64,000 nucleotides of DNA from Nocardioides daedukensis (lineage in GTDB: Bacteria > Actinomycetota > Actinomycetes > Propionibacteriales > Nocardioidaceae): NCBI RefSeq assembly GCF_013408415.1, contig NZ_JACCAA010000001.1, forward strand, positions 806,001 to 870,000. The letters are read 5' to 3'. The position numbers were made by a program, and so were the translations under genes. Positions 18,981-31,972 of the stretch are shown piece by piece. Below the pieces are notes generated by a model. It saw only the letters and a list, made by a program, of their open reading frames with translations, was not told the DNA's origin and did no database searches. Each line of letters begins with the position of its first letter. Positions within the stretch are counted from its first letter, which is position 1.

Positions 18981-20957
18981 TCAGGTCTGGGGTGCTCCCT
19001 GCGCGTCCCCGGACCGTTCGGTGCCTTGGACGTCCCGGATCAGGGCAACGACGCTGACCCCGCTCTGCGGCGGCCTGGTGTCGTCGTGCATGACCTCCAC
19101 CTGCCCGTCCTTGAGCGAGAACAGCAGCACGGTCTCCTCGCCATATCGATCGAGGAAGTCGTCGAGGGTGAACTCCTTGGTCAGCCGGGTCCGCTTGACC
19201 GTCATCCCGGACGCCACCATCCGGTCGAGCTCCTCGTGCGACGGGGTCGGGCTGAAGGCAGTGCGGGCATTGAGGTGCGAGGCGGCCCGGCGGCGCTTGT
19301 CCTTCGTCGCGTCCTCGGTCTCCTCGCGCCGCAGCTGGTAGACGTTGGCCCGGCCCAAGACATGCGCGAACTCGCGCGCGGCGGTCGCATTGACCTCGTC
19401 GGAGTCCGTGCAGGCGATCAGGCTTCCGATGCCGGCCAGGTCCATGTCCTTGACGGCATAGTCGCTGAGGATGTTCGCGGTCTCCGTGGTGAGCCCGGCC
19501 ATCCTGGCCCGGGAGAGCTTGGCATAGTCACGCGCCACGACCAGTGTGGTGATCCCCGACTCGTCGAGGATCTTGGCTGCGTCGACGATCCACTGCTGTC
19601 CGCCGACGAACAGCACGCCCTGGGGAGACGTGCTGGCCAGGCCGAGCCGTTCCGCGAGCCGGCCGACGCCCAAGCCATAGATGGCCACCGTGCAGACGAT
19701 GACGATGAAGACCAGCGGCACCATCTGGCTGGCCTGGTCGGCCAGGTGGGCCAGGTCCTGCGAACGGGCGAGCAGTTGCTGGGCCTCGGTCCCCGAGGCC
19801 TTCTCCGCCTGTTCTGCGGCCTCGTCGGCGGAGTGCGCGAACTCCAGCGCGAAGATGCTGGTCACCGCGGCCGCCACGATGCCCCGCGGGGCCATGAAGG
19901 ACAGCAGCCGCTTCTCGTCCCGGGTCACCTTGGTGCCCAGCAGACCGAGCGCGATGCTGGCCGGACGTACGACGATCACCAGCAGGAGCAGGAAGACCAG
20001 TGCTTGAGGCGCGACGTCTGCGATCTGTTGCGGGCTGACCCGACCGGCCAGCACGATGAACAGGCCGCCCACGAAGAGCACCTGCAGGTGCTCCTTGAAC
20101 TCGGCGACGTGCTCGAGGTGCAGGCCCTTGCGGTTGCCGAGGAAGACGCCGAGCACCGTCACGGTGAGCAGGCCACTCTCGGCCTGCAGGGCGTTGGAGC
20201 CCACCATCGCGCCGACGGCAGCCGCGAGGAAGGTGACGCCGTGCAGGAAGTCGGGGATGGCGTGTCGGCGCATCAGCTGCTCCAGCGCCCAGCCCAACGG
20301 CAGCGCGATCCCGAAGGCCACCACCAGGGTCTTGAGCAGGACCAGTACCAGGGCTGGCACTGCCTCACCTCCGCCCCCGGCCAGGACACCCTGGAAGACC
20401 AGGACTGCCAGCACCGCGCCGATCGGGTCGACGACGATGCCCTCCCAGCGCAGCAACGAGGAGACCCGCCGGGTCGGTCGCAGCTGGCGCAGGATCGGCG
20501 CGATCACGGTCGGGCCGGTCACCACCAGGATGGCGCCGACGAGTAGGGCAACCTCGGGCTCGAAGCCGACCAGCGCCGCGGACGCGGAGATCAGCCCCCA
20601 CGCGATCATCACCACCACCGAGCAGAGCCGCCACACCGGCTTGCCGAGGTCTCGCACCTGTCGCCACTTCAGGGACAGCGCACCCTCGAACAGGATCACG
20701 CCGACCGCGATGTTGACCCCGCCGAAGAGCACCGCGCGCCCCAGGACCTCTTCCGGGCTCACCAGCTGTCCCAGGCCGAACCCGATCACGAGCAGCAACA
20801 GGATCGAGGGCAGCTTGATCCGCCACGCCACGATCTGCGCCACCACGCCCAGCACGACGACCAGCGCGAGATAGGACGCCGGAGTCATGCCTGCCATGGC
20901 GCCTGCAATCCAGTCCCATGTCTCAGCCACGGCGCCACCGTTCCCTATCGGGACCAT
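18981..20957 (-). CDS. CPA1-type cation/proton antiporter with C-terminal TrkA-N domain
   Basis: A membrane exchanger of Na+ or K+ for protons. About twelve membrane segments span roughly residues 20-410, with family landmarks LLLLVIGFGLGQLVSPEEVLG, ILFEGALSLKW, GPTVIAPILRQL and EGIVVDPIGAVLAV. A cytoplasmic domain follows: GVLFVGGQQWIVDAAKILDESG is a nucleotide-binding Rossmann segment, and ACTDSDEVNATAAREFA matches TrkA-N/RCK domains. Such C-terminal domains usually gate transport by nucleotide binding. The start is uncertain: ATG 20957 has no good ribosome site and a GTG about nine codons later is also possible. It diverges from the ligase gene at 21004. Confidence 0.85.
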   Translation of the reverse strand: MVPIGNGGAVAETWDWIAGAMAGMTPASYLALVVVLGVVAQIVAWRIKLPSILLLLVIGFGLGQLVSPEEVLGRAVLFGGVNIAVGVILFEGALSLKWRQVRDLGKPVWRLCSVVVMIAWGLISASAALVGFEPEVALLVGAILVVTGPTVIAPILRQLRPTRRVSSLLRWEGIVVDPIGAVLAVLVFQGVLAGGGGEAVPALVLVLLKTLVVAFGIALPLGWALEQLMRRHAIPDFLHGVTFLAAAVGAMVGSNALQAESGLLTVTVLGVFLGNRKGLHLEHVAEFKEHLQVLFVGGLFIVLAGRVSPQQIADVAPQALVFLLLLVIVVRPASIALGLLGTKVTRDEKRLLSFMAPRGIVAAAVTSIFALEFAHSADEAAEQAEKASGTEAQQLLARSQDLAHLADQASQMVPLVFIVIVCTVAIYGLGVGRLAERLGLASTSPQGVLFVGGQQWIVDAAKILDESGITTLVVARDYAKLSRARMAGLTTETANILSDYAVKDMDLAGIGSLIACTDSDEVNATAAREFAHVLGRANVYQLRREETEDATKDKRRRAASHLNARTAFSPTPSHEELDRMVASGMTVKRTRLTKEFTLDDFLDRYGEETVLLFSLKDGQVEVMHDDTRPPQSGVSVVALIRDVQGTERSGDAQGAPQT

Positions 20958-21003
20958 GTCGGGCAAGACGACCACGCCGGGTGGGCAGTGAGAAGATGCG
21001 CAC

Positions 21004-22299
21004 ATGCGCCCCCACGTTCCTGCCGAGGGCGAGCGGGTCGTCCTCCTGCTCCCCGGTTCGGCCGACTACGTCGACCTGGTGATGGCGTTGCTGGCCAGGG
21101 GCGTCTTCCCGGTCCCCCTCGATCCGCGGCTCACGACGCACGAGCGCACCCGCGTGCTGGACGGCGTACGTCCGGACCTGGTCATCGACTCCCCGGACGC
21201 GGCCGCCGACCTGCTCGCCGCACTGGACCCGTCCCCGGGCCCGACAGCGCATCGCAGCCTCCCCCGGGCCCGTCCGATGCATGTCACCAGCGGCACCACG
21301 GGCACGCCCAAGGGTGTGTACAGCGGCCTGCTCGACGACGACGCGGCAGCGGCTCTGGTCGCCGAGGAGCGTGACCTGTGGGACTTCTCGGCCGATGACG
21401 TCAACCTCGTGCTCAGTCCGCTGCACCACTCGGCGCCGTTGAGGTTCGCGATGGGCACCCTGCTCGCCGGTGGCCGGATCGTGGTTCCCGGTCCGTTCGA
21501 CCCGGCCGTGATCACCGCAGCGATCGAACGGGAGCGCCCGACGACGATGTTCTGCGTCCCCGCGCACCTCCAGCGCCTGTTCGCCCACTGGGAGCAGGTG
21601 GGCGTCCCGGACCTGTCGTCCTTCCGCCTGGTCGCCCATGCCGGCGCGGCCTGTCCCCCAGCGGTCAAGCACCGCCTTCTCGAGCTCTTCCCGTCCGGCT
21701 CCACGTGGGAGTTCTATGGATCGACCGAGGGTCAGTTCACCGCGTGCCGTGGCGAGGAGTGGCTGGATCGTCCCGGCAGCGTGGGGCGTGCCCGCCCCGG
21801 TCGGCGCCTGAGCATCGACGATGACGGCACCATCTGGTGCACCGTGCCCGACTACGCCCGGTTCACCTACTTCGGCGACCCGGAGAAGACCGCCGCGGCG
21901 TGGCGGGAGACCCCGGACGGTCCGGCGTTCAGCGTCGGCGACCTGGGGCGGCTCGACGACGAGGGCTACCTGCACCTCGACGGCCGGCGCGTCGACCTGA
22001 TCATCACCGGCGGCGTCAACGTCTATCCGGTGGAGGTGGAGAACGTGCTGGGCGAGGCGCCGGGGGTCACCGACGTGGCCGTGTACGGCGTACCCGACGC
22101 GCACTGGGGACAGCGTGTGGTCGCCACGGTCGTGGGCACGGCCACCCCCGAGGAGCTCGATGCGTGGGCGCGCGAGAGGCTGTCGCCGGCCAAGCGACCC
22201 AAGGAGTACCGCACGATCGAGGTGCTGCCGCGCACGCTGACCGGGAAGGTGCTGCGGCGCGAGCTCCAGGACCAGCACGTGTCCCCCGCCCCTCGCTGA
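21004..22299 (+). CDS. Short AMP-binding acyl-CoA ligase/synthetase
   Basis: A 431-residue adenylate-forming enzyme, shorter than the usual 500 or more because the N-terminal subdomain is reduced. The core motifs are complete: the P-loop MHVTSGTTGTPKG, the YGSTEGQFT block, GDLGRLDDEGYLHLDGR with the hinge Asp, and the C-terminal LTGKVLRRE, whose Lys should be the catalytic one. GGVNVYPVEVENVL is typical of fatty-acyl or aryl-CoA ligases. The substrate cannot be read from the sequence. The start may be leaderless (GAAGAT, then six bases, then ATG). Confidence 0.85.
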   Translation: MRPHVPAEGERVVLLLPGSADYVDLVMALLARGVFPVPLDPRLTTHERTRVLDGVRPDLVIDSPDAAADLLAALDPSPGPTAHRSLPRARPMHVTSGTTGTPKGVYSGLLDDDAAAALVAEERDLWDFSADDVNLVLSPLHHSAPLRFAMGTLLAGGRIVVPGPFDPAVITAAIERERPTTMFCVPAHLQRLFAHWEQVGVPDLSSFRLVAHAGAACPPAVKHRLLELFPSGSTWEFYGSTEGQFTACRGEEWLDRPGSVGRARPGRRLSIDDDGTIWCTVPDYARFTYFGDPEKTAAAWRETPDGPAFSVGDLGRLDDEGYLHLDGRRVDLIITGGVNVYPVEVENVLGEAPGVTDVAVYGVPDAHWGQRVVATVVGTATPEELDAWARERLSPAKRPKEYRTIEVLPRTLTGKVLRRELQDQHVSPAPR

Positions 22300-22337
22300 A
22301 GATCCTGCGACAGCCTCGGCGCTGGGCCGGTGACGGC

Positions 22338-23297
22338 TCAGGCAGTCGCCTCGCCGGAGTTGAAGATCCGTCGGTAGCGCTGTGGGCTGACCCCGCGCGA
22401 GCGGGCGAAGTGGTGGCGCAGCATGCCGGCGTTGCCGAAACCGACCTCGCTGGCGATCCACTCCACCGGGTGGTCGGTCTGCTCGAGCAGCTCCTCGGCC
22501 GCCATCACGCGTTGCGCGGTGACCCAGGCGTGCGGGGTGGTGCCGGTCTCGTCGCGGAACCTGCGTGCGAACGTGCGTGCTGACATGTGACTGCGGCGGG
22601 CCAACGAGTCGACGTCGAGGTCCTCGGACAGGTTGTCCAGGATCCAGGTCAGCAGCGGGCCAAGGGTCTCGGCGGTGCAGTCCGGGACCGCACGCACGAT
22701 GAACTGCGCCTGACCGCCGTCGCGGTGCGGCGGCACCACCATCCGGCGGGCGGTGCTGGCCGCCACCCGGGCACCGAACTGCTGGCGCATCAGGTGCAGG
22801 GCGGCATCGAGACCCGCAGCGCTGCCGGCACCGGTGACGATGTTGCCCTCCTGGACGTAGAGCACGTCCGCGTCGACGTGCGCCTGCGGATATGCCTCGA
22901 TCAGGTCGGGCACGTGGCGCCAGTGGGTGGTGCAGTGACGCCCGTCCAGGAGCCCTGCCTCGCCGAGCAGGAAGGCGGCTGTGCAGTGGGCGAAGATGTG
23001 CGCGCCGCGGGCGTCGGCGCGTTGCAGCAGGGCAACCACCTCCGGGGACGGCTCCCGGAAGTCCCGCTTGGGAGAGATGCAGACAAGGTCGGCATCCTCG
23101 GCGACCTCGAGGCCTTCCTCGACGAAGAGGTCGAAGCCCGAGGGCCCGCGCACCCGACCCGGGCGCGGCGCGACGATGTGGAAGTCGAAGACCGGGTTGT
23201 CGTCCTCCGCGTGGTAGGGCTCTGCCCACACCTCGCACATCGCACCGAGCCCGAACGGCTCCACCCCGTCCTGTACGACGACCGCCACCTTGCGCAT
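22338..23297 (-). CDS. GlxA-family transcriptional regulator (DJ-1/PfpI plus AraC domain)
   Basis: A 319-residue regulator with an N-terminal amidotransferase-like sensor domain (residues about 1-165, with FAHCTAAFLLGEAGLLDGR where the DJ-1 elbow Cys lies) and a C-terminal AraC-type double helix-turn-helix (DVDSLARRSHMSARTFARRFRDE and EWIASEVGFGNAGMLRHHFARSRGVSPQRYR). It most likely senses a small molecule and controls neighbouring genes. The 93-base divergent gap to the mini-gene at 23391 contains a symmetric set of repeats that look like its operator. The ATG at 23297 begins the conserved MRKVAVVVQDGVEPF strand. Confidence 0.9.
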   Translation of the reverse strand: MRKVAVVVQDGVEPFGLGAMCEVWAEPYHAEDDNPVFDFHIVAPRPGRVRGPSGFDLFVEEGLEVAEDADLVCISPKRDFREPSPEVVALLQRADARGAHIFAHCTAAFLLGEAGLLDGRHCTTHWRHVPDLIEAYPQAHVDADVLYVQEGNIVTGAGSAAGLDAALHLMRQQFGARVAASTARRMVVPPHRDGGQAQFIVRAVPDCTAETLGPLLTWILDNLSEDLDVDSLARRSHMSARTFARRFRDETGTTPHAWVTAQRVMAAEELLEQTDHPVEWIASEVGFGNAGMLRHHFARSRGVSPQRYRRIFNSGEATA

Positions 23298-23317
23298 GTC
23301 ACCAGCATGCACCCGAG

Positions 23318-23392
23318 ATGGCAGTAAATCAATGAGCAATGTCATTCCTGCCACTCGTGGCAGAATCTCCAATGACGAAGAATTACTGCCAT
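23318..23392. promoter_or_regulatory. Symmetric three-part operator with TGGCAG half-sites
   Basis: ATGGCAGTAA at 23318-23327 and its exact reverse complement at 23383-23392 flank a central near-palindrome, ctgccactcgtggcag, at 23348-23363. The outer arms and the central palindrome share the same centre within half a base (about 23355). The right arm overlaps the start codon of the mini-gene. It probably binds the adjacent GlxA-type regulator. Confidence 0.65.
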
Positions 23393-23543
23393 GACAACCG
23401 TATGGATCATCACCCTCCTCGCCCTGGCCGGCACCGCATTGGTGCTCGGCCTGATCGCCCACCACGACCGCGGCTGGCACGGTCCGCCGCGGTCCCACCC
23501 CCGTGACCCCGACCTGCGCCCTCCGATGGCCCGCATCGGGTGA
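23391..23543 (+). CDS. 50-residue single-span membrane protein
   Basis: A short open frame starting MTTVWIITLLALAGTALVLG, so one membrane helix from the very N-terminus. A basic and proline-rich tail follows, with His and Asp residues (HHDRGWHGPPRSHPRDPDLR). It is divergent from the GlxA-type regulator, shares its operator region, and is followed by a clear terminator, which argues that it is expressed. No family is recognised. The positions of the ATG and the operator overlap, so a bound regulator could block it. Confidence 0.6.
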   Translation: MTTVWIITLLALAGTALVLGLIAHHDRGWHGPPRSHPRDPDLRPPMARIG

Positions 23544-23581
23544 ATCCCGGCCCACTCGCCTCGACCACATCCGAAATGAAG

Positions 23582-23614
23582 GAACCCGGCCCACCACGAA
23601 GGTGGGCCGGGTTC
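23582..23614. terminator. Bidirectional terminator hairpin
   Basis: Bases 23582-23595 pair perfectly with 23601-23614 around acgaa. On the plus strand it is followed by tttcgg. It separates the mini-gene from the convergent ribosomal protein S1 gene. Confidence 0.85.
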
Positions 23615-23651
23615 TTTCGGTGATCGGTGTCAGAACACCGGATCAGTCAGT

Positions 23652-25142
23652 TCACTGACCGCCGGTGAGCTTCTCGCGGAGCGCCTGCAGGGCCTCGTCG
23701 GAAGCCAGCGAACCGCCGGTCTCCGCAGGAGCCTCGGAGGAGGTGTCCGTGCTGCTGGTGCCACCCGAGGAGTACGAGGTGGCCTCGCCGGCCTCTGCCT
23801 CGGCAACCTTGGCCTCGGCCTGCTGCTTGACGTGTGCCTCCCAGCGGGCGTGCGCCTTGGCGTACTGCTCTTCCCACGTGGCGCGCTGCTCGTCGTAACC
23901 CTCGAGCCACTCGCCGGTCTCCGGGTCGAAGCCCTCGGGGTAGATGTAGTTGCCCTGCTCGTCGTACGACGCGGTCATGCCGTAGAGGGTCGGGTCGAAC
24001 TCCTCGGCGTCCGCAGCGGTGGCCGTCTCGTTGGCCTGCTTGAGGGACAGCGAGATCCGGCGACGCTCGAGGTCGATGTCGATGATCTTGACCATGACGT
24101 CGTCGTTGACCTGGACAACCTGCTCGGGGATCTCCACGTGGCGCTCGGCCAGCTCGGAGATGTGCACCAGGCCCTCGATGCCTTCCTCGACACGGACGAA
24201 GGAACCGAACGGAACCAGCTTGGTGACCTTGCCGGGCACGATCTGGCCGATCTGGTGGGTCCGGGCGAAGTGCTGCCACGGGTCTTCCTGGGTCGCCTTG
24301 AGCGACAGCGAGACGCGCTCGCGGTCCATGTCGACGTCGAGCACCTCGACGGTGACCTCGTCGCCCACGGTGACGACCTCGGACGGGTGGTCGATGTGCT
24401 TCCAGGAGAGCTCGGAGACGTGGACGAGACCGTCGACACCGCCGAGGTCCACGAACGCACCGAAGTTGACGATCGAGGAGACGACACCCTTGCGGATCTG
24501 ACCCTTCTGGAGCTGGGTCAGGAAGCCCTGGCGAACCTCGGACTGGGTCTGCTCGAGCCACGCACGACGCGACAGGACCACGTTGTTGCGGTTCTTGTCG
24601 AGCTCGATGATCTTGGCCTCGAGGACCTGGCCCACGTAGGGCTGCAGGTCGCGGACACGACGCATCTCGACGAGCGATGCGGGCAGGAAGCCGCGCAGGC
24701 CGATGTCGATGATGAGTCCACCCTTGACGACCTCGATGACGGCACCCTCGACGACGCCGTCCTCTTCCTTGACCTTCTCGATCGTTCCCCAGGCGCGCTC
24801 GTACTGTGCGCGCTTCTTGGAGAGGATCAGGCGGCCTTCCTTGTCCTCCTTCTGGAGGACGAGGGCCTCGACCTTGTCACCGACGTTGACGACCTCGGAC
24901 GGGTCGACATCGTGCTTGATGGAGAGTTCGCGGGAGGGGATCACACCCTCGGTCTTGTAGCCGATGTCGAGAAGAACTTCGTCGCGGTCGACCTTGACGA
25001 TCGTTCCTTCGACGATGTCGCCATCGTTGAAGTACTTGATGGTGGCGTCGATGGCGGCAAGGAAGTCCTCTTCCGAGCCGATGTCGTTGATCGCAACCTG
25101 GGGCGCGTCATAGTCAGGAAGAGTGGAGATGGTGCTCGTCAT
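23652..25142 (-). CDS. rpsA: 30S ribosomal protein S1
   Basis: The protein helps mRNA bind the 30S subunit. Four S1 (OB-fold) domains follow one another from about residue 37 to 365. Examples are GDIVEGTIVKVDRDEVLLDIGYKTEGVIP, KGVVSSIVNFGAFVDLGGVDGLVHVSELSW and GKVTKLVPFGSFVRVEEGIEGLVHISELA. An acidic, Ser/Thr-rich tail ends the 496-residue protein, as in other actinobacteria. The ATG at 25142 begins MTSTISTLPDYDAPQVAINDIGS, the conserved start. A SigA-type promoter lies about 155 bases upstream. Confidence 0.95.
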   Translation of the reverse strand: MTSTISTLPDYDAPQVAINDIGSEEDFLAAIDATIKYFNDGDIVEGTIVKVDRDEVLLDIGYKTEGVIPSRELSIKHDVDPSEVVNVGDKVEALVLQKEDKEGRLILSKKRAQYERAWGTIEKVKEEDGVVEGAVIEVVKGGLIIDIGLRGFLPASLVEMRRVRDLQPYVGQVLEAKIIELDKNRNNVVLSRRAWLEQTQSEVRQGFLTQLQKGQIRKGVVSSIVNFGAFVDLGGVDGLVHVSELSWKHIDHPSEVVTVGDEVTVEVLDVDMDRERVSLSLKATQEDPWQHFARTHQIGQIVPGKVTKLVPFGSFVRVEEGIEGLVHISELAERHVEIPEQVVQVNDDVMVKIIDIDLERRRISLSLKQANETATAADAEEFDPTLYGMTASYDEQGNYIYPEGFDPETGEWLEGYDEQRATWEEQYAKAHARWEAHVKQQAEAKVAEAEAGEATSYSSGGTSSTDTSSEAPAETGGSLASDEALQALREKLTGGQ

Positions 25143-25543
25143 AAGGGAAGTGATTCCTTGGATGGATGATGGTCGTGCGGGCACGCGGCAAGCCTGTTTC
25201 ACTGTCATGGAGCACGAACGCGGGTCGCATGGAGCGACCGCGTGGGTGACAGCGAGCGAGGGTCCACTCCGTCCGGGACGCAGGCAGACCTGAAGCGCAA
25301 CCTAAAGATTACGCGCGTGGGGGCCAACACGTCCAACCGGGGCCTCGGGAGCGGCCCGAGCCGGACCGGCACCCGCGCGCAGAACGCGGCAATTGGACCA
25401 ATTCCGGCATTTGGCAGACGCCGGTCGTCCGCGCTCCTAGGATCAGCGCAGGGATCGATGTGCACGGACGGGTCCGGGCGAATCGATCGGGTGAGGGGCT
25501 TCAACAAACATCCGGTTTTGCTCGGTAACCAGGAGACAAATTC
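25143..25543. other. Divergent intergenic region of about 400 bases
   Basis: This gap separates rpsA (minus) from the Ig-repeat protein gene (plus). It contains a likely rpsA promoter at 25299-25327. A ribosome site (AGGAGA) lies just before the ATG at 25544. I see no convincing coding frame; the long open frames crossing it lack start signals and family features. Confidence 0.6.
25299..25327 (-). promoter_or_regulatory. SigA-type promoter for rpsA
   Basis: On the minus strand TTGGCC (25322-25327) and TAGGTT (25299-25304) are separated by 17 bases, which fits a housekeeping promoter with a leader of about 150 bases before rpsA. Confidence 0.5.
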
Positions 25544-29971
<4,428 letters not shown>

Positions 29972-30003
29972 GAGCGGGACAACTGGGTTGAGAACTACAG
30001 AGT

Positions 30004-30035
30004 GAAGGGGCGTCGGTGACCACCGGCGCCCCTTC
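30004..30035 (+). terminator. Hairpin terminator after the Ig-repeat gene
   Basis: Bases 30004-30018 pair with 30021-30035 (15 bp, one G-U or mismatch). The -10 box of the next gene starts five bases later. Confidence 0.75.
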
Positions 30036-30039
30036 GCCA

Positions 30040-30045
30040 TAGAAT
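30040..30045 (+). promoter_or_regulatory. -10 box of a leaderless promoter
   Basis: TAGAAT lies six bases upstream of the GTG at 30052, consistent with a leaderless mRNA for the methyltransferase. Confidence 0.55.
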
Positions 30046-30051
30046 CGTGCC

Positions 30052-30852
30052 GTGAACAGCCTGCGCGTCCTGCGTGTGCCCGTCGACGAGAACGAGTCAC
30101 GTCGGGCCAACCGACGGGACTGGGACCGCTACGCGGACGAATACCAGTCAACCCACGGCGAGTTCCTCGGTGACGTCGGTTTCGTCTGGGGGCCAGAGGG
30201 CCTGACCGAAGAGTCCACCCGAGTCCTCGGCGACGTCCGGGACAGGGACGTCCTGGAAGTGGGCTCCGGGGCCGGCCAGTGCTCGAGGTGGGTGGTTGCC
30301 CAGGGTGGTCGAGGTGTCGGTCTCGACGTCTCCGAACGACAACTGCAGCACGCCCGAAGGATCGATGCCGAATCCGGCATCCCGGTCCCCTCGGTGTGCG
30401 CGACCGCGACCGCGCTCCCCTTCCCCGACGCTTCGTTCGACGTCGTCTTCTCGTCCTTCGGTGCGCTGCAGTTCGTGGCCGACGGCCGCACAGCGGTCTC
30501 CGAAGTGGCACGAGTTCTACGCCCCGGTGGCCGCTTCGCTTTCTCGGTCACCCATCCGACCCGTTGGGTCTTCCCCGACGATCCGGGCGAGGACGGCCTG
30601 GTCGCCTCACAGCCCTACTGGGACCGGACGCCGTACGTCGAGGTCAACGACGACACCGACGAGGTTGCCTACGTCGAACACCACCGCACGATCGGCGACT
30701 GGGTCGAACTCCTCAGCGCTGCTGGCATGGCCCTGATCCGGTTCGACGAGCCGGAGTGGCCCGCAGATCATGACCGGGTCTGGGGCGGGTGGTCACGCAC
30801 TCGCGGGTTGATCACCCCGGGTACGGCGATCTTCGTCGCTGTCCTGAGGTAG
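30052..30852 (+). CDS. Class I SAM-dependent methyltransferase
   Basis: A 266-residue enzyme of the Methyltransf_11 type. The SAM-binding motif VLEVGSGAGQCSRWV lies near residues 64-78, the acidic end of strand 2 is VGLDVSERQLQHA, and the motif IV region is FDVVFSSFGALQFV. The N-terminal part (ANRRDWDRYADEYQ) resembles many actinobacterial small-molecule methyltransferases. The substrate is unknown. The GTG start is fixed by the leaderless promoter. High GC suggests it belongs to the core chromosome rather than to the poorer-GC island that begins after it. Confidence 0.82.
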   Translation: MNSLRVLRVPVDENESRRANRRDWDRYADEYQSTHGEFLGDVGFVWGPEGLTEESTRVLGDVRDRDVLEVGSGAGQCSRWVVAQGGRGVGLDVSERQLQHARRIDAESGIPVPSVCATATALPFPDASFDVVFSSFGALQFVADGRTAVSEVARVLRPGGRFAFSVTHPTRWVFPDDPGEDGLVASQPYWDRTPYVEVNDDTDEVAYVEHHRTIGDWVELLSAAGMALIRFDEPEWPADHDRVWGGWSRTRGLITPGTAIFVAVLR

Positions 30853-30889
30853 TCACCTGGCGCGATACCGGTTCGAGGGGCTGCCACCG

Positions 30890-30895
30890 TAGTCT
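30890..30895 (+). promoter_or_regulatory. -10 box of a leaderless promoter
   Basis: TAGTCT ends six bases before the ATG at 30902, again matching a leaderless start. Confidence 0.55.
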
Positions 30896-30901
30896 TCCGG
30901 T

Positions 30902-31612
30902 ATGACAGGTCAGGAAGCGCCAGACAACGACGATGTCGAGGCCATCTATCGCAACCGGTTCAGTGAGCGTGATCTCGCCAACAAACGCATCTTGTGGGCT
31001 GAGTTGGTCGCCGGCTTCTTCCAGCGTTTCATTCCGCTCGATGCAACGGTCGTCGATCTCGGGGCTGGCAACTGTGAATTCATAAACTCGGTGAGCGCCA
31101 AGCGACGGCTTGCCGTCGACTTGAATCCGGACTGCACGAAGCACGCTGACTCAGGTGTTGAAGTCCTGACCACGCGTTCAGACAAGATGACAGAACTCGC
31201 GGACGGCAGCGTCGACACCATTTTCACGTCAAACTTCTTCGAGCATCTCCAAACCAAGGGGGATCTCATGTCAACACTGCACGAATGTAGGCGCGTAACC
31301 TCGCCCGGCGGTCTCATCATTGTCATGATGCCCAACATTCGATGGCTCCCGGGCCGTTACTGGGATTACCTTGATCACCACCTGCCCCTCACAGATGTGA
31401 GCATGGCTGAGGCCCTTGAACTCTCGGGTTACGAGGTTGTTGAGCAGATCGGGCGCTTCCTGCCGTACACCGTCAAGGACGCGAGATTTGAAGTACGCCC
31501 GTTCATGATTCGCGCTTACCTCTCCGTACCCTTCGTCTGGCGGTTCCTCGGCAAACAAATGTTGGTGGTCGGACGAAGACGCCAATCGGATTCCACCGCC
31601 ATGGGTGTGTGA
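30902..31612 (+). CDS. Class I SAM-dependent methyltransferase, first gene of the low-GC island
   Basis: A 236-residue methyltransferase with VVDLGAGNCEFINSV as SAM loop, LAVDLNPDCTKHAD for strand 2 and TIFTSNFFEHLQ for motif IV. The FEHL-type motif and the C-terminal FMIRAYLSVPFVWRFLG, a hydrophobic or amphipathic tail, recall methyltransferases in lipid-linked glycan clusters. Codon use and base composition are clearly less GC-rich than in the gene before it. An ISL3 element has inserted eight bases after its stop codon, so any original downstream gene in the same unit is now separated. Confidence 0.8.
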   Translation: MTGQEAPDNDDVEAIYRNRFSERDLANKRILWAELVAGFFQRFIPLDATVVDLGAGNCEFINSVSAKRRLAVDLNPDCTKHADSGVEVLTTRSDKMTELADGSVDTIFTSNFFEHLQTKGDLMSTLHECRRVTSPGGLIIVMMPNIRWLPGRYWDYLDHHLPLTDVSMAEALELSGYEVVEQIGRFLPYTVKDARFEVRPFMIRAYLSVPFVWRFLGKQMLVVGRRRQSDSTAMGV

Positions 31613-31620
31613 AGCCATCA

Positions 31621-31628
31621 GGATTAGC
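31621..31628 (+). repeat. Left 8-bp target site duplication of the ISL3 element
   Basis: ggattagc directly precedes the left terminal inverted repeat and is repeated exactly at 33353-33360 after the right one. Confidence 0.9.
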
Positions 31629-31972
31629 GGCTCTTCGCAGATGACGGTGTAGCGGCCGGTTCGGGGCCGGTGGCTGGGTAGACGTCGAGGTCTCCCGAAA
31701 ATGGCGGTTCCTACGCCAGCCACTCGGAAGACCTCGACATGCCTGACGCTACCTTCGCGTGCCCTGACCTGACCAAGTTCTGCCGCCTCGACGAGCTCGG
31801 CCTCGTGGTCACCGGGCAGCGCCTCGAGCCTGACCGTGCCGTGCTGGCATGCCGGGTGGTCGAACCTGACCAGTGGTGCCGACGCTGCGACTGCGAAGGC
31901 AGCCCACGCGACACCGTCACCCGGACCCTTGCCCACGAACCACTCGGCTGGCGACCGACCACCTTGGTCGTA

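Noticed and set aside
20923..23238. Minus-strand frame of 771 residues
   Set aside because: Opposite the acyl-CoA ligase and in another frame of the GlxA-type regulator; it has no recognisable domain.
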